The notes under the pieces were generated by a model. The model worked only from the letters and a program-made list of their open reading frames with translations. It had not been told where the DNA came from and did not search any database. This document shows positions 1 through 9,420 of a stretch of DNA of 64,000 nucleotides, piece by piece. The translations under genes were made by a program, and so were the position numbers. This stretch comes from Enterococcus hermanniensis (GTDB taxonomy: Bacteria > Bacillota > Bacilli > Lactobacillales > Enterococcaceae): positions 248,001 to 312,000 of the forward strand of contig NZ_JXKQ01000002.1 in assembly GCF_001885945.1 (NCBI RefSeq), given 5' to 3'. Numbering within the stretch: the first letter of the stretch is position 1; each line of letters starts with the position of its first letter.

Positions 1-1261
1 CGATGTAGACTTGCATAAATCCTTTAAATTTAATTTTAGACCCATTAGCGATGAAGATGACGCCATTTTGTTCTAGCGTTACTTTCATCGTATCTAAAAT
101 CGCCGACGTCATTTGGCTTGCAACAAAGCGTGACCAAATCAATGTGTAAAGTTTTAGTTGATCTTTATCTAAGTATTTTTTCATTTCATCTGGTGTACGT
201 TGCACGCTGGTCGGACGGATCGCTTCATGGGCATCTTGTGCTCCTTGAGGATTTTTAGTCTTTCTTGCTTGGTGTTGCGAAAATTCCTTACCATATGTGT
301 TTTCGATGAATTCAGCAGCTTCAGCTTTTGCTGTTTCTGAGATCCGAGTCGAATCGGTACGCATATAAGTAATCAAGCCGACGGTTCCTTGTTTACCTAG
401 AGCGATACCTTCGTATAATTGTTGCGCAACCATCATTGTCTTTCTGGTCCGGAAATTTAATTTACGTGCAGATTCTTGTTGCATATTACTTGTTGTAAAT
501 GGTAATGATGGGTTGCGTTTACGTTCTTTTTTCTCAACTTTTGTTACTTCATAATCCTTGCCATCGATTCTTGAAGTTATTTCTTTTACAGCTTCAGCAT
601 TTGGTAATTTTTTCTTTTTCCCATCGACGCCCCAAAAATTAGCTTTGAATTTTTTAGTTTTCTTTTTGAAGTTTCCATCGATACTCCAATATTCTTCTGG
701 AATGAAATCACGGATTTCTTGTTCGCGATCAATAATTATTTTTAAGGCGATCGATTGTACCCGACCAGCACTCAAGCCTTTTTTGACTTTTTTCCAGAGA
801 ATCGGCGAGATCGAATAGCCAACTAAACGATCCAATGCGCGCCGTGCTTGTTGAGCATCTACACGCGAAACATCGATAGTCCGCGGTTCTTTAAAGGCTG
901 CCTTAACAGCATCTTTAGTAATTTCATTGAATACTACTCGATTTTTGTCATTTAAATCTAATCCCAATAAGTAAGCGAGATGCCAGGCGATAGCTTCTCC
1001 TTCTCTATCCGGGTCACTTGCGAGATATACTTTTTGAGCTTTTTTAGCCGCTTGTTTTAGGCTTTTGATGACATCGCCTTTTCCACGGATAGAAATATAA
1101 TGAGGTTCATAGTTGTTTTCAACGTCGATTCCCATTTTACTTTTAGGTAAATCACGGACGTGTCCAACACTTGCCACGACTTTATAATTTCTTCCTAAAT
1201 ATTTCTCAATCGTTTTAGCTTTCGCTGGTGATTCTACAATAACTAGGTATTTATAGGCCAA
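1..1261 (-). CDS. topA: DNA topoisomerase I, N-terminal part (cut by window edge)
   Basis: Type IA topoisomerase that relaxes negative supercoils through a transient 5'-phosphotyrosine. Only the first 420 codons are present; the gene runs off the left edge, so any C-terminal zinc domains are outside the window. The Toprim domain opens with [19 protein letters not shown] and carries DPDREGEA near residue 83. The catalytic tyrosine is Tyr299 in [11 protein letters not shown] place the start at TTG (1259-1261) because a GAGGAGG ribosome-binding site lies 7 bases upstream and no ATG fits. It follows dprA on the same strand, an order common in Firmicutes. Identification is secure. Confidence 0.95.
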   Translation of the reverse strand, partial: MAYKYLVIVESPAKAKTIEKYLGRNYKVVASVGHVRDLPKSKMGIDVENNYEPHYISIRGKGDVIKSLKQAAKKAQKVYLASDPDREGEAIAWHLAYLLGLDLNDKNRVVFNEITKDAVKAAFKEPRTIDVSRVDAQQARRALDRLVGYSISPILWKKVKKGLSAGRVQSIALKIIIDREQEIRDFIPEEYWSIDGNFKKKTKKFKANFWGVDGKKKKLPNAEAVKEITSRIDGKDYEVTKVEKKERKRNPSLPFTTSNMQQESARKLNFRTRKTMMVAQQLYEGIALGKQGTVGLITYMRTDSTRISETAKAEAAEFIENTYGKEFSQHQARKTKNPQGAQDAHEAIRPTSVQRTPDEMKKYLDKDQLKLYTLIWSRFVASQMTSAILDTMKVTLEQNGVIFIANGSKIKFKGFMQVYI

Positions 1262-1355
1262 ATGTTTTGCCTCCTCAATTTTTACTTCTATTATATATTG
1301 ATAACTACTGACAAATCGTAGCCTATAATACGCTATTCAAATTTTGTTTGTCAAG

Positions 1356-2216
1356 TCAGGGCTTAGCGAATTTATTCAGTAAATCATAACAATCGAAAAT
1401 ATCTTGAGCCTTTTCGACGCAAACAGCTCCATCTTGAATCAGCTGATGGCAACCACTTGATCTTCCATCCAAGATAGATCCAGGAACAACAAAAACTTCT
1501 TTTCCATAATCCAACGCTTGTTGCGCAGTAATCAGCGAGCCGCTACGTTTCTTCGCTTCAATCACAAGTACCCCACTGCTTAAACCAGCAATAATTCGAT
1601 TCCGCATCGGAAAATGGAATTTGGCGGGGGTGGTCCCATTTGGATATTCACTTACTACGAGGTGATGTTTACTCATCTCGATTTGTAAATTACCGCTTCC
1701 TTTAGGATAACAAATATCTAAACCGGTTCCAACTATTCCGATAGTTTTTCCTTGATTACTGATGGCAAATTGATGGGCAAAGCTATCGATTCCTCTTGCT
1801 AGACCACTAACAATCACGAAGTTGCGTTTGATTAATTCCGGCATTAGTTCTTGCAAAACAGAATAACCATATTGTGATGCATCACGAGCCCCTACGACTG
1901 CCAACATTTTTCTTTCTAAAAAAGCTAACTCACCTTTATAAAATAATACTAAAGGTGGTGTCGGCACATGTCTTAGCTGTTCAGGATAAGTTGAATCTTC
2001 AATAGTGACATAGTGATGTGTTTGCTGTATTTCACAAAGACGTTCCTCACTCCAGTCATTCCAATCATTCTTACGCGTCGTTTGAGCAAGCAAACGAATT
2101 TCTAGACTATCAAATTGCCACCACTGATGGCGTTTCGCAAATTGATAGATACGCTGCTTTGCGACAGCACCGATCCCTTTCGTCATACTCAAACGTAAAA
2201 GAAAATTATTTTTCAA
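1356..2216 (-). CDS. dprA: DNA-processing protein DprA
   Basis: DprA (Smf) loads RecA on incoming single-stranded DNA during natural transformation. The Rossmann-like core is visible as VVGAR (about residues 107-111), SGLARGIDSFAH (137-148) and a VVPGSILDGRSSGCHQLI tail. The length of about 286 residues fits streptococcal DprA, without an extra C-terminal winged helix. An upstream start at 2246 is open, but it has no ribosome-binding site. TTG at 2216 is preceded by AAGAGGG at 7 bases, so I prefer it. Sits between rnhB and topA. Presence of dprA alone does not show that the strain is competent. Confidence 0.92.
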   Translation of the reverse strand: MKNNFLLRLSMTKGIGAVAKQRIYQFAKRHQWWQFDSLEIRLLAQTTRKNDWNDWSEERLCEIQQTHHYVTIEDSTYPEQLRHVPTPPLVLFYKGELAFLERKMLAVVGARDASQYGYSVLQELMPELIKRNFVIVSGLARGIDSFAHQFAISNQGKTIGIVGTGLDICYPKGSGNLQIEMSKHHLVVSEYPNGTTPAKFHFPMRNRIIAGLSSGVLVIEAKKRSGSLITAQQALDYGKEVFVVPGSILDGRSSGCHQLIQDGAVCVEKAQDIFDCYDLLNKFAKP

Positions 2217-2275
2217 AAAAAACCCTCTTTTCAGCTCTTTTATCAAAAAGATACATAAAAAGAAGGATCTTCATT

Positions 2276-3040
2276 TTATTTGTTTTTAATTGGGGCGAAA
2301 GTTTTTCGATGAATCGGTAAGATCCCTTGTTCGTCGATTGCTTTCAAATGTTCTTTTGTGCCATACCCCGCATTGTTTGCAAAACCATATGCAGGATAGT
2401 TTTCCCCATACTTAGCCATCCATTCGTCCCGATAAACTTTGGCAATGATACTTGCCGCCGCAATCGAAACTGAACGAGCATCCCCTTTGATAATTTTTTC
2501 TTGGGGCAGTCCATTATCGAGCACCATCGCATCAATCAATAAACAATCCGGTGCAATCTCGAGCTGATCGATCGCCCGCTGCATCGCAACTTTTGTCGCT
2601 TGATAGATATTTAATTGATCGATTTCCTCGGCTGTAGCTTCGCCAATACCAATGGCACGAGCATTTTTTTTGATTTCTTGAACCAATTCTTCTCGCTTAT
2701 GAGCTGAAAGTTGTTTCGAATCATTCAAGCCTAAAATAGCATGTTCATCATTCAGAATGACAGCCGCCGCAACTACCGGTCCGGCTAATGGTCCCCGGCC
2801 CACTTCGTCGATCCCACAAATCGCTTGAAATCCTTGCGCCTTTTTTTCTATCTCAAAAACAGACATGTCATTATATTTTTGTTTTAAAGCAACTTGTTTA
2901 GCTTGTTTTTTTTGCCATTGATCCAATGCTTGTTGTACGCCCTTGCGATTATCCTGACGAAATTCAACTAATTTAGGATCTTTTGCATCGATGATTTCAT
3001 TTAATTGTGCTTTGATCGCTTTGATGGACATTTTTTCCAT
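2276..3040 (-). CDS. rnhB: Ribonuclease HII
   Basis: Cleaves the RNA strand of RNA-DNA hybrids and single ribonucleotides embedded in DNA. The hallmark GIDEVGRGPLAGPVV motif supplies the first acidic pair; further acidic residues occur in LNDSKQLS and LLIDAM. About 70 residues precede the catalytic core, as in other Firmicute RNase HII proteins. The start ATG overlaps the rbgA stop by one base (TAATG), indicating translational coupling. Length 254 residues is normal for the family. Confidence 0.95.
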   Translation of the reverse strand: MEKMSIKAIKAQLNEIIDAKDPKLVEFRQDNRKGVQQALDQWQKKQAKQVALKQKYNDMSVFEIEKKAQGFQAICGIDEVGRGPLAGPVVAAAVILNDEHAILGLNDSKQLSAHKREELVQEIKKNARAIGIGEATAEEIDQLNIYQATKVAMQRAIDQLEIAPDCLLIDAMVLDNGLPQEKIIKGDARSVSIAAASIIAKVYRDEWMAKYGENYPAYGFANNAGYGTKEHLKAIDEQGILPIHRKTFAPIKNK

Positions 3041-3891
3041 TACTCGCTCAGCTCCTCAAAACGATCTAACGTATAGCGTCCTAATCTTCCTTGCCGTAAC
3101 TCAAGAATCAACATCTCGCTTGCTCGTTCGTAGTCGTCTTTAAATCCACGTTTTTCAGCAATCAAAAGTAGTAACTCCGGTAATTCTAAAGTTAAGTTTT
3201 CATCTGTTAATTTATAGCGTTCTTTCAATTGTTCAGGATAGAAACGTGTAAAGACTTCTAATTCATACAATGCTAAATCATCTAAATGTAGCAAGTCATC
3301 TTTGATAGCACCTGTAAGGGCTAAACGTTGACCGACTTCTGGATCTTCAAATTTCGGCCATAAGATTCCTGGTGTATCTAACAATTCAAGTTGAGTCCCA
3401 AAACGTAACCATTGTTGGCCTTTGGTCACCCCAGGACGATTACCCGTACTTGCTATTTTTTTTCCAGCTAAATGATTTAATAAAGTTGATTTTCCGACGT
3501 TCGGAATTCCCAACACCATCGCTCTGATTGCGCGTGGTTTGATTCCTTTTTCCTGGTCCCGAGCAATTTTTTCTGCTAAAACCTTTTTACTTGCCGGAAC
3601 GATTTGTTTGACACTTTTGTCATCTTTGGCCGTTAGCGCAAGCACATGATGGCCAGCTTCTCTAAAATAATTGACCCATAAATTCGTTTGATTTGGATCG
3701 GCAAGATCGGATTTATTCAATAAAATCAAACGTGATTTTTGTTGCACGATTTGATCTAACATCGGATTACGTGATGACAAAGGTAACCGAGCATCGATTA
3801 ATTCAAATACGATATCGACAAATTTTAATTTTTCTGAAACTTCTCTTCTCGCCTTGGCCATGTGACCTGGAAACCATTGGATTGTTGGCAT
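3040..3891 (-). CDS. rbgA: Ribosome biogenesis GTPase RbgA (YlqF)
   Basis: Circularly permuted GTPase needed for late 50S subunit assembly. The permuted motif order is visible: G4 (LLNKSDLAD) near residue 58 comes before G1 ([12 protein letters not shown]) and G3 (DTPGILWP). The N-terminus IQWFPGHMAKAR is the typical YlqF signature. Start ATG follows GGAGG at 9 bases. It is translationally coupled to rnhB, a conserved Firmicute pairing. Confidence 0.95.
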   Translation of the reverse strand: MPTIQWFPGHMAKARREVSEKLKFVDIVFELIDARLPLSSRNPMLDQIVQQKSRLILLNKSDLADPNQTNLWVNYFREAGHHVLALTAKDDKSVKQIVPASKKVLAEKIARDQEKGIKPRAIRAMVLGIPNVGKSTLLNHLAGKKIASTGNRPGVTKGQQWLRFGTQLELLDTPGILWPKFEDPEVGQRLALTGAIKDDLLHLDDLALYELEVFTRFYPEQLKERYKLTDENLTLELPELLLLIAEKRGFKDDYERASEMLILELRQGRLGRYTLDRFEELSE

Positions 3892-4021
3892 TATCTGTTT
3901 CCTCCTTGATTTTTTATTCGTTCAATCTATATAACAGCCACAGAAATTATTTTCCGTTTCTGATTGTATCACAAGTTGCTTTACTTTAATAATAATGATT
4001 AGAAACGCTATGAAAATAAAA

Positions 4022-4047
4022 AGACCTGCTACTAATAGCAACGGTCT
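4022..4047 (-). terminator. Rho-independent terminator after lepB
   Basis: On the minus strand a hairpin with AGACC/GGTCT at its base and GTTGCTA/TAGCA arms is followed by TTTTT. It lies just beyond the lepB stop and separates lepB from rbgA. Confidence 0.75.
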
Positions 4048-4064
4048 TCAAATACTCTGTTTAA

Positions 4065-4613
4065 TTACGATATCCATTTTAGATGGTTCAATGGATAATA
4101 CACAGCTCGGGCTTTTCCTAAAATATCTAAGCTATCAACTGTTCCAAATGACCGACTATCCTTGGAAATCCGTCGATTATCCCCTAACACGAAGTACTCA
4201 CCCTTCGGAAGTTTCGCTTTACCAGTCAGATCTTCTAACTTAAAGTCTGTCGTATAGGGCGAAACCTGATGGTCCCGTTGACGGTTATTCGATAAGAATG
4301 GTTCTGCAACTTTTTTATTATTTACATATAATTGATCATGATCATAACGTACTTCATCGCCTGGCAAAGCAATCACACGTTTAATATAAATCGTGCCATC
4401 GGGTTGTTGAAAGACGATCACATCAAAACGCTTGATTTTGCTAAATTTCTCCATTAATACCATGTCTCCTTGAGACAGTGTCTGATCCATCGAATTACCC
4501 GTTACCGGAACTGGTATTAGTAGAAACCCCCGAATGATCACACCCACAAAAAGAGCAATCACTAAATATTTTATACCCAACCATAAGCGACCTTTTGTAA
4601 GTAGATTTTTCAA
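4065..4613 (-). CDS. lepB: Signal peptidase I
   Basis: Membrane-bound Ser-Lys protease that removes signal peptides from exported proteins. One N-terminal transmembrane segment (about residues 14-35) is followed by box B GNSMDQTL with nucleophile Ser41, and by YIKRVIALPGDEV with the general base Lys78. The GDNR box is present (YFVLGDNRRISKDSR). Length 182 residues fits the short Gram-positive form. The start is TTG, 8 bases after AAGGAG. It is encoded between the protease gene and rbgA, with its own terminator. Confidence 0.95.
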   Translation of the reverse strand: MKNLLTKGRLWLGIKYLVIALFVGVIIRGFLLIPVPVTGNSMDQTLSQGDMVLMEKFSKIKRFDVIVFQQPDGTIYIKRVIALPGDEVRYDHDQLYVNNKKVAEPFLSNNRQRDHQVSPYTTDFKLEDLTGKAKLPKGEYFVLGDNRRISKDSRSFGTVDSLDILGKARAVYYPLNHLKWIS

Positions 4614-4654
4614 GTACTACACTCCTTGCAATCATAAGCATCCAATCTCTTTGC

Positions 4655-6073
4655 TTATTTTTGTAACGTTTCTATGGCCTTCGCATAAGCAACATCATTG
4701 GCTTTGATCAAATTAAATAATTTCGTCTGAAGCGCATCAGTCGTTTTATCGTCCAACGCTCCAGTCTCAGGTAGATTATTTTCTGTTTGGATCCCAATCA
4801 CAGCATCGCGTGTCGCCTCGTTGAATAAATCACCATCTGTTGGATATCCCAATGCTTTAAGCATCGTATTGATATTCTTGACTGCATCACCAGAATCTCC
4901 AACTCGCCAATTAGATTGTTTAGAGATTGGTGGAAGCTTGGCATACGCTGGATAATCTGCTTCGATCGTTGGGGTTACTCCTTTGCCTTCGACAGAAGAA
5001 CCATCTGGCGTATACCATTTCATGATCGTCAGTTGAACATAGTTATTTTTTCCGATTGGACTGATTGTTTGAACGCTACCTTTCCCAAACGTGGTTAAAC
5101 CAATCAAAGAATAATTTTTATTTTTCACTGCTGCTGCTAGCAGCTCTGCTCCATAAGAACTTTCTTGATCAATCAAAAAAACACTCGGCTCTTTGACTTT
5201 AAAGCCTTGATCGATTTTTTTACTTGCTTTATCTATCGAAATTACTTGTTTATTATTTGAAAATTGTGCGATCGTATCGCCATTCTCCAAAAAATAACTT
5301 GCTACACGCTCAGCTTCAGCCAATAATCCGCCTGAATTTTGTCGAAGATCGATCACAAATGAAGTCGCTCCTTCTTTACGTAAATCCTCTACAATCGTGC
5401 GAAATTCTAACGCTGTTGTATCTCTAAAATTTGCAATTTGAATCGAACCCACGGTTGGATGATTTTTGTCGATACTTCCAGTTACTGTGTCCTCAGAAAC
5501 TACATCGCGTTCAATCACGACATCAAACCTTTCAGCTCCGCGTTGAAGTGATAGGGTCACTTGAGTTCCTTTTTTTCCACGAATCATACTAGTCACGGTA
5601 TCAACAGATAAATCTTTCGTTGATTTGCCGTTGACTTTTAGTATGATATCACCCATTTTCAATTTTGCTTTTTCAGCGGGTGAATTTTTTTCTGGCACAC
5701 GATTAAGTACTGGTAAACGATTTTGAATCTCGAAATCAATCCCAATTCCTTCAAAGCTTCCAGCAACTTGAGATTGACGTTCTTTAGTCTCTTTGGCAGT
5801 CAAAAATTCTGAGTTCGAATCTCCAACTGCTTCAGTCATTCCCTTTAGTGCACCTTGAATCAGGGTTTCTTTATCAACTTTATCAACATAATTTGTACTG
5901 ATCAAATCATAAAGATCTTGAATATCGTCTAGATCATTACGCGTAATTTTTACGACTGATTCATTTTTCAAAATTTGTTTTTGTTCGATAAAATGTGTCA
6001 CGACTACTGTAACAATCACCGTACAAATAAGAACAATAATAACGATCGGAACTGGTAATGTTTTTTTCTGCAA
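4655..6073 (-). CDS. Carboxyl-terminal processing protease, S41 family with PDZ and peptidoglycan-binding domains
   Basis: CtpA-type serine protease anchored on the outer membrane face by one N-terminal segment (about residues 8-28). Order of domains: PDZ (about 100-190), S41 catalytic core (about 205-380), and a C-terminal PG_binding_1 domain (about 400-455). The Lys of the dyad is Lys331 in TFGKGSVQ. The expected SASASE motif is replaced by ESSYGAE; Ser306 lies 25 residues before the lysine, the usual spacing, so it is the probable nucleophile. Start TTG at 6073 follows AAAGGA. ATG at 6106 is open but has no ribosome-binding site. Confidence 0.9.
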   Translation of the reverse strand: MQKKTLPVPIVIIVLICTVIVTVVVTHFIEQKQILKNESVVKITRNDLDDIQDLYDLISTNYVDKVDKETLIQGALKGMTEAVGDSNSEFLTAKETKERQSQVAGSFEGIGIDFEIQNRLPVLNRVPEKNSPAEKAKLKMGDIILKVNGKSTKDLSVDTVTSMIRGKKGTQVTLSLQRGAERFDVVIERDVVSEDTVTGSIDKNHPTVGSIQIANFRDTTALEFRTIVEDLRKEGATSFVIDLRQNSGGLLAEAERVASYFLENGDTIAQFSNNKQVISIDKASKKIDQGFKVKEPSVFLIDQESSYGAELLAAAVKNKNYSLIGLTTFGKGSVQTISPIGKNNYVQLTIMKWYTPDGSSVEGKGVTPTIEADYPAYAKLPPISKQSNWRVGDSGDAVKNINTMLKALGYPTDGDLFNEATRDAVIGIQTENNLPETGALDDKTTDALQTKLFNLIKANDVAYAKAIETLQK

Positions 6074-6116
6074 GGCGCATTTTCCTTTCACCTTTTTTTT
6101 CATCATAGCATGCTAG

Positions 6117-6153
6117 AAAAAAAAGGAAAAGTCTTCCGGAACTTTTCCTTTTT
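6117..6153 (-). terminator. Terminator after yozE
   Basis: Inverted repeat AGGAAAAGT/ACTTTTCCT followed on the minus strand by a run of T. It lies between yozE and the downstream protease gene, so the protease is probably transcribed from its own promoter or by read-through. Confidence 0.75.
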
Positions 6154-6156
6154 AAA

Positions 6157-6378
6157 TTATTTGTTGTTTTCTAAATATTTTTCCCAAAGTTGATCAAAAA
6201 GATCCATTGAATCTAAATAATCGACATTCATTTCTAAATAATCAGCTACTTCATGATACTCTTCTGATTGTTTGGGAAACATGATATCCTTGGCAACCTC
6301 ACCGGCAAAGGCTTCGATTGGATCATGTAGATTATGCCCGCGTTGTGTCAAAATATAATGGTAAAAACTTCTTCTCAT
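6157..6378 (-). CDS. YozE family (UPF0346) protein
   Basis: Small acidic cytosolic protein of 73 residues. RRSFYHYILTQRG at the start, the FAGEVAKDIMFPKQSEEYHE core and the aromatic C-terminus match the YozE/UPF0346 family of Firmicutes. That family has a solved helical fold but no assigned biochemical function. Start ATG follows GGAG. It lies downstream of the YpmR/YpmS-like pair, an arrangement shared with Bacillus-type genomes. Confidence 0.88.
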   Translation of the reverse strand: MRRSFYHYILTQRGHNLHDPIEAFAGEVAKDIMFPKQSEEYHEVADYLEMNVDYLDSMDLFDQLWEKYLENNK

Positions 6379-6409
6379 CTCGATCTCACTCCAATGATTT
6401 ACTAGTCAA

Positions 6410-7015
6410 TTATTCATCGGCTTTCTTGTCTTTTGGTAGATATAAACTAAACTGGATATCATCATTTACAAGATCAATATGATTTGCCTTGATAAACATG
6501 CCATTATTTAATTTGAATTCATTTAATTTCAACGTGATCGTTTGTTCTTTTGAATCTACTGCTACCCATTTAGGAAAATCATAGCTTCGCTTGATGGTTG
6601 CCATTACTTGGCTGACTGGTAGACTCAAGGTTCCAATCGATAGATCACGTGCTTTTAATTGAACATTGCCATTATCCATAACATACGGATCAAAGTAAAG
6701 ATAAAAGTCTATCGGAGCTCCTAACAGCTTGAATTCTCCTTTTAACATTGCCTGATTCTCTAAATAAAATTCGTATTTCACATCAGAACCTTTTTGAAGA
6801 TCATTCAGGAAATACGCCATAACAGTGTTTAGTTTTTTCTTATTTGTGTTCATTGTCAGCACAGGAGAACCCGCAGGCACCGTTGTCTCACTACTTGGTG
6901 GAAGGTTCGTCTCCCGGGTAGAGAAAACTCGAACTGTCGTAAAGATAATCCCGCCCAATAACACACCTACCAATACAAGAAAAGCAATTTTCCAACCATT
7001 GATTCTTTTTTTCAT
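6410..7015 (-). CDS. YpmS family (DUF2140) membrane-anchored protein
   Basis: A cytoplasmic KKRINGWK stretch is followed by a single transmembrane segment (residues about 7-28) and an extracytoplasmic domain of about 170 residues, giving a bitopic protein. The domain resembles DUF2140/YpmS. Function is unknown, although the constant pairing with an SGNH hydrolase suggests an envelope role. Start ATG (7013-7015) overlaps the upstream stop as TGATG, and AAGGAG lies 8 bases upstream. A start 8 codons earlier is open but less likely. Confidence 0.85.
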   Translation of the reverse strand: MKKRINGWKIAFLVLVGVLLGGIIFTTVRVFSTRETNLPPSSETTVPAGSPVLTMNTNKKKLNTVMAYFLNDLQKGSDVKYEFYLENQAMLKGEFKLLGAPIDFYLYFDPYVMDNGNVQLKARDLSIGTLSLPVSQVMATIKRSYDFPKWVAVDSKEQTITLKLNEFKLNNGMFIKANHIDLVNDDIQFSLYLPKDKKADE

Positions 7016-7896
7016 CACTTTTTCTCCTTCAATAACCATAAATCTTTTGTATCCATAATTTTATCCTGAATCGCATTGGCCATCAATTGATAGCCTAAGT
7101 TATTTGGATGAAAGTTATCTTCATCATATAAGACATTATTTTTCGTTTCTGTGGTCGTACTGGAGCTGTCACTAGTGTTGCTAGACTTCGTACTATCACT
7201 TGTTTCTGATTCGATTCCTTTATACAATAAATCATTGACTGGTACAAAGTAACAATTGGTTGTATCTGATGTCAAATTTTTGGTCTGCTTATTCCAATTA
7301 TCTACTACTGTTTGCATGGCAGTGATGTCCGGAAAATTCATATAGTACGGATTATAGATCCCGACGACGTATATCGGAGCAGCTGAATTCAGCTCACGCA
7401 TTTCGGCTAAAATATCCTCAACATATTTTCCGTATTTTTTGATTGAAGAATCAAATTGTTTCGCACTCTTTGCATTTAAATGTTTTTGGAAAGCTTGAAA
7501 CAAATCGTTACCACCGACAGTCATCGTAATAATATCTGCACTAGCTAAACTATTACGAAGATCTTTATCTTTTTTTACACGTTTTAAAATTTGATCACTT
7601 CGCTCACCAGAAATACCATAATTGTCCTTTTCTACTGAGTTCAATTCATATTTTTGTTGTAGGGCATTTGCGACTAGTGGCACATATCCACCGCTTTTTG
7701 TTTCATCGCCAACTCCTTCAGTTAAAGAATCACCCACCGCAACAAAATGAATCGTTTTTTTATAATTCTGATTGCTATCTTGACTGACTTGCAAACGCGA
7801 ATCTGCTTTAGGAATCACTAAAAATAGAACCAATAATGCCCCTGCGACAGCTGCTAAAAAAATAAATAGCGTCGAGAATCGTTTTAATCGATCCAT
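7015..7896 (-). CDS. SGNH/GDSL-family lipase or esterase, membrane anchored (YpmR-like)
   Basis: One N-terminal transmembrane segment (about residues 8-29) and an extracellular SGNH hydrolase domain. Block I is VAVGDSLTEG with nucleophile Ser57; block III is TVGGNDLF; block V is DEDNFHPNNLGY, carrying the Asp and His. A serine/threonine-rich insert lies before block V. The substrate is unknown; acyl groups on envelope lipids or polymers are plausible. Translationally coupled to the DUF2140 gene, as in the Bacillus ypmR-ypmS pair. Confidence 0.88.
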   Translation of the reverse strand: MDRLKRFSTLFIFLAAVAGALLVLFLVIPKADSRLQVSQDSNQNYKKTIHFVAVGDSLTEGVGDETKSGGYVPLVANALQQKYELNSVEKDNYGISGERSDQILKRVKKDKDLRNSLASADIITMTVGGNDLFQAFQKHLNAKSAKQFDSSIKKYGKYVEDILAEMRELNSAAPIYVVGIYNPYYMNFPDITAMQTVVDNWNKQTKNLTSDTTNCYFVPVNDLLYKGIESETSDSTKSSNTSDSSSTTTETKNNVLYDEDNFHPNNLGYQLMANAIQDKIMDTKDLWLLKEKK

Positions 7897-7916
7897 TCAT
7901 TTATCAACTCCTTTTT

Positions 7917-7947
7917 AAAAAACTGCCTCTATTCCTAGAGACAGTTT
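7917..7947 (-). terminator. Terminator after degV
   Basis: Stem AAACTGTCTCT/AGAGGCAGTTT (minus strand) followed by T residues, immediately after the degV stop. Confidence 0.75.
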
Positions 7948-7950
7948 CAA

Positions 7951-8790
7951 CTAATCTGTATAATACATGATTGCGAAAGCACCAGGTCCTGTATGTGTTG
8001 CAACGATTGGATTCGTGTGCAATACAGGGATATGCATCTCTGGAAACATTTCTTGTAGTGCATGTTTTGCTTCATCGATAAATTCTAGCTTTCCAGCATA
8101 GGAAATACCAATTTGTTTTACGTTGACTTTATTCAACTCTTCCTTAAAAGTGGCAAACCATTTACTGAAGGTTTTCTTACCACGCCCTTTGCTGACAGGC
8201 AATAATTCACCATTTTCAAGTTCCATGATCACACGCATATTCAATACACTTGAAATCACTCCAGTTACACGGCTGATACGTCCGCCTTTCACCAAATTAT
8301 CCAATGAAGAAATTCCAATAAACAGCTTACTATGATTTTTTACTTCTTCGATTCTTTCCAAGACTTCATCGACACTGGCACCTTTTTCGGCTAGTTTAGC
8401 TGCTTCAATTACTTGAAATGCCTGTGATTGGTCAATAAAACCACAATCGATCACAGTGACTTCGCTACTACTTAAAAAAGTTGCTTGGCGCGCTGCTTCC
8501 GCCGTTCCGCTTAATGTATGAGACATATGGATGGAGACAATAGGACTGCCATCTTTTCCTAATTCATCATACAATTCAGCAAAATAACCAATTGGCGGTT
8601 GGCTAGTTTTAGGTAGATTTTTGGCGGTTGCCATCATCTCCATAAATTTTTCTCCCGTTAAATCATCATCATCAGGATAAACGACATCATCGATCATTAC
8701 TGATAATGGAATGACCGTTATATTCAATTCATCTCTAACCGACTTTTCGATCGTACAAGACGAGTCGGTCACAATTTTTACATTTGGCAT
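7951..8790 (-). CDS. DegV family fatty-acid-binding protein
   Basis: 279 residues matching the DegV/FakB family. The N-terminus VKIVTDSSC, the central SHTLSGTAEAAR motif and the C-terminal THTGPGAFAIMYY are characteristic. Family members bind a fatty acid for phosphorylation by the FakA kinase, feeding exogenous fatty acids into phospholipid synthesis; genomes usually carry several paralogues with different acyl preferences. The ligand here cannot be read from sequence. Start ATG follows AAGGA. Monocistronic by spacing and terminator. Confidence 0.9.
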   Translation of the reverse strand: MPNVKIVTDSSCTIEKSVRDELNITVIPLSVMIDDVVYPDDDDLTGEKFMEMMATAKNLPKTSQPPIGYFAELYDELGKDGSPIVSIHMSHTLSGTAEAARQATFLSSSEVTVIDCGFIDQSQAFQVIEAAKLAEKGASVDEVLERIEEVKNHSKLFIGISSLDNLVKGGRISRVTGVISSVLNMRVIMELENGELLPVSKGRGKKTFSKWFATFKEELNKVNVKQIGISYAGKLEFIDEAKHALQEMFPEMHIPVLHTNPIVATHTGPGAFAIMYYTD

Positions 8791-8895
8791 GCTGATCCTT
8801 CTTTCCTACCGAGTTTCACGTTAATTTTAGTATATCAAACCTCGTAAAATAAATCATTGTTGAAACTATATCTTTATAAAAGTTGAATGGCCTAT

Positions 8896-9393
8896 TTAAT
8901 TGGCTTTCTTTTTAGTATATTTTTCATAATAGTAATCATAAGGATTTTTTTCATTTTTCGGACCCTGCTGAGAATCAACTAAATTCCACTGTTTCCAATC
9001 AATTGTCGGGAAATACGCATCGCCTTCAAACGTTTCATTGATGTAAGTTCGATAGATTTTATCACAATAAGGTAAAAAGGCTTGGTAAATCGCAGAGCCT
9101 CCAGCAATAAAGGTTATTTGATCATGTTTTTTACTGTAGTCTAAAACTTCAGCTACTGAATGCAAGACTAAAACATTTTCTGCTTGATATTTTTGATCAT
9201 GTGTTAAAACAATTGTTTGTCGTTTAGGCAATGGGCGACCGCCCATTCCTTCAAATGTTTTACGCCCCATCACCAAGGTATGATTGATTGTTGTCGTTTT
9301 AAAATACTGTAAATCATTCGGCAAATGCCATGGTAAACGATTATTTTTCCCGATCAATGCTTGGTTGTCTTGTGCCCAAATTGCGATTAACAT
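8896..9393 (-). CDS. folA: Dihydrofolate reductase
   Basis: Reduces dihydrofolate to tetrahydrofolate with NADPH; the target of trimethoprim. The substrate-binding loop LPWHLPNDLQYFK holds the active-site Asp near residue 27. The NADPH-binding stretches VMGRKTFEG and IAGGSAIYQAFLPY are intact. Length 165 residues is normal. GGGAGG lies 6 bases before the ATG. In many Firmicutes thyA directly precedes folA; here an ABC-F gene is 27 bases upstream instead and no thyA is seen in the window. Confidence 0.95.
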   Translation of the reverse strand: MLIAIWAQDNQALIGKNNRLPWHLPNDLQYFKTTTINHTLVMGRKTFEGMGGRPLPKRQTIVLTHDQKYQAENVLVLHSVAEVLDYSKKHDQITFIAGGSAIYQAFLPYCDKIYRTYINETFEGDAYFPTIDWKQWNLVDSQQGPKNEKNPYDYYYEKYTKKKAN

Positions 9394-9420
9394 AGCGTAC
9401 CTCCCACATTTAACCTCTAC

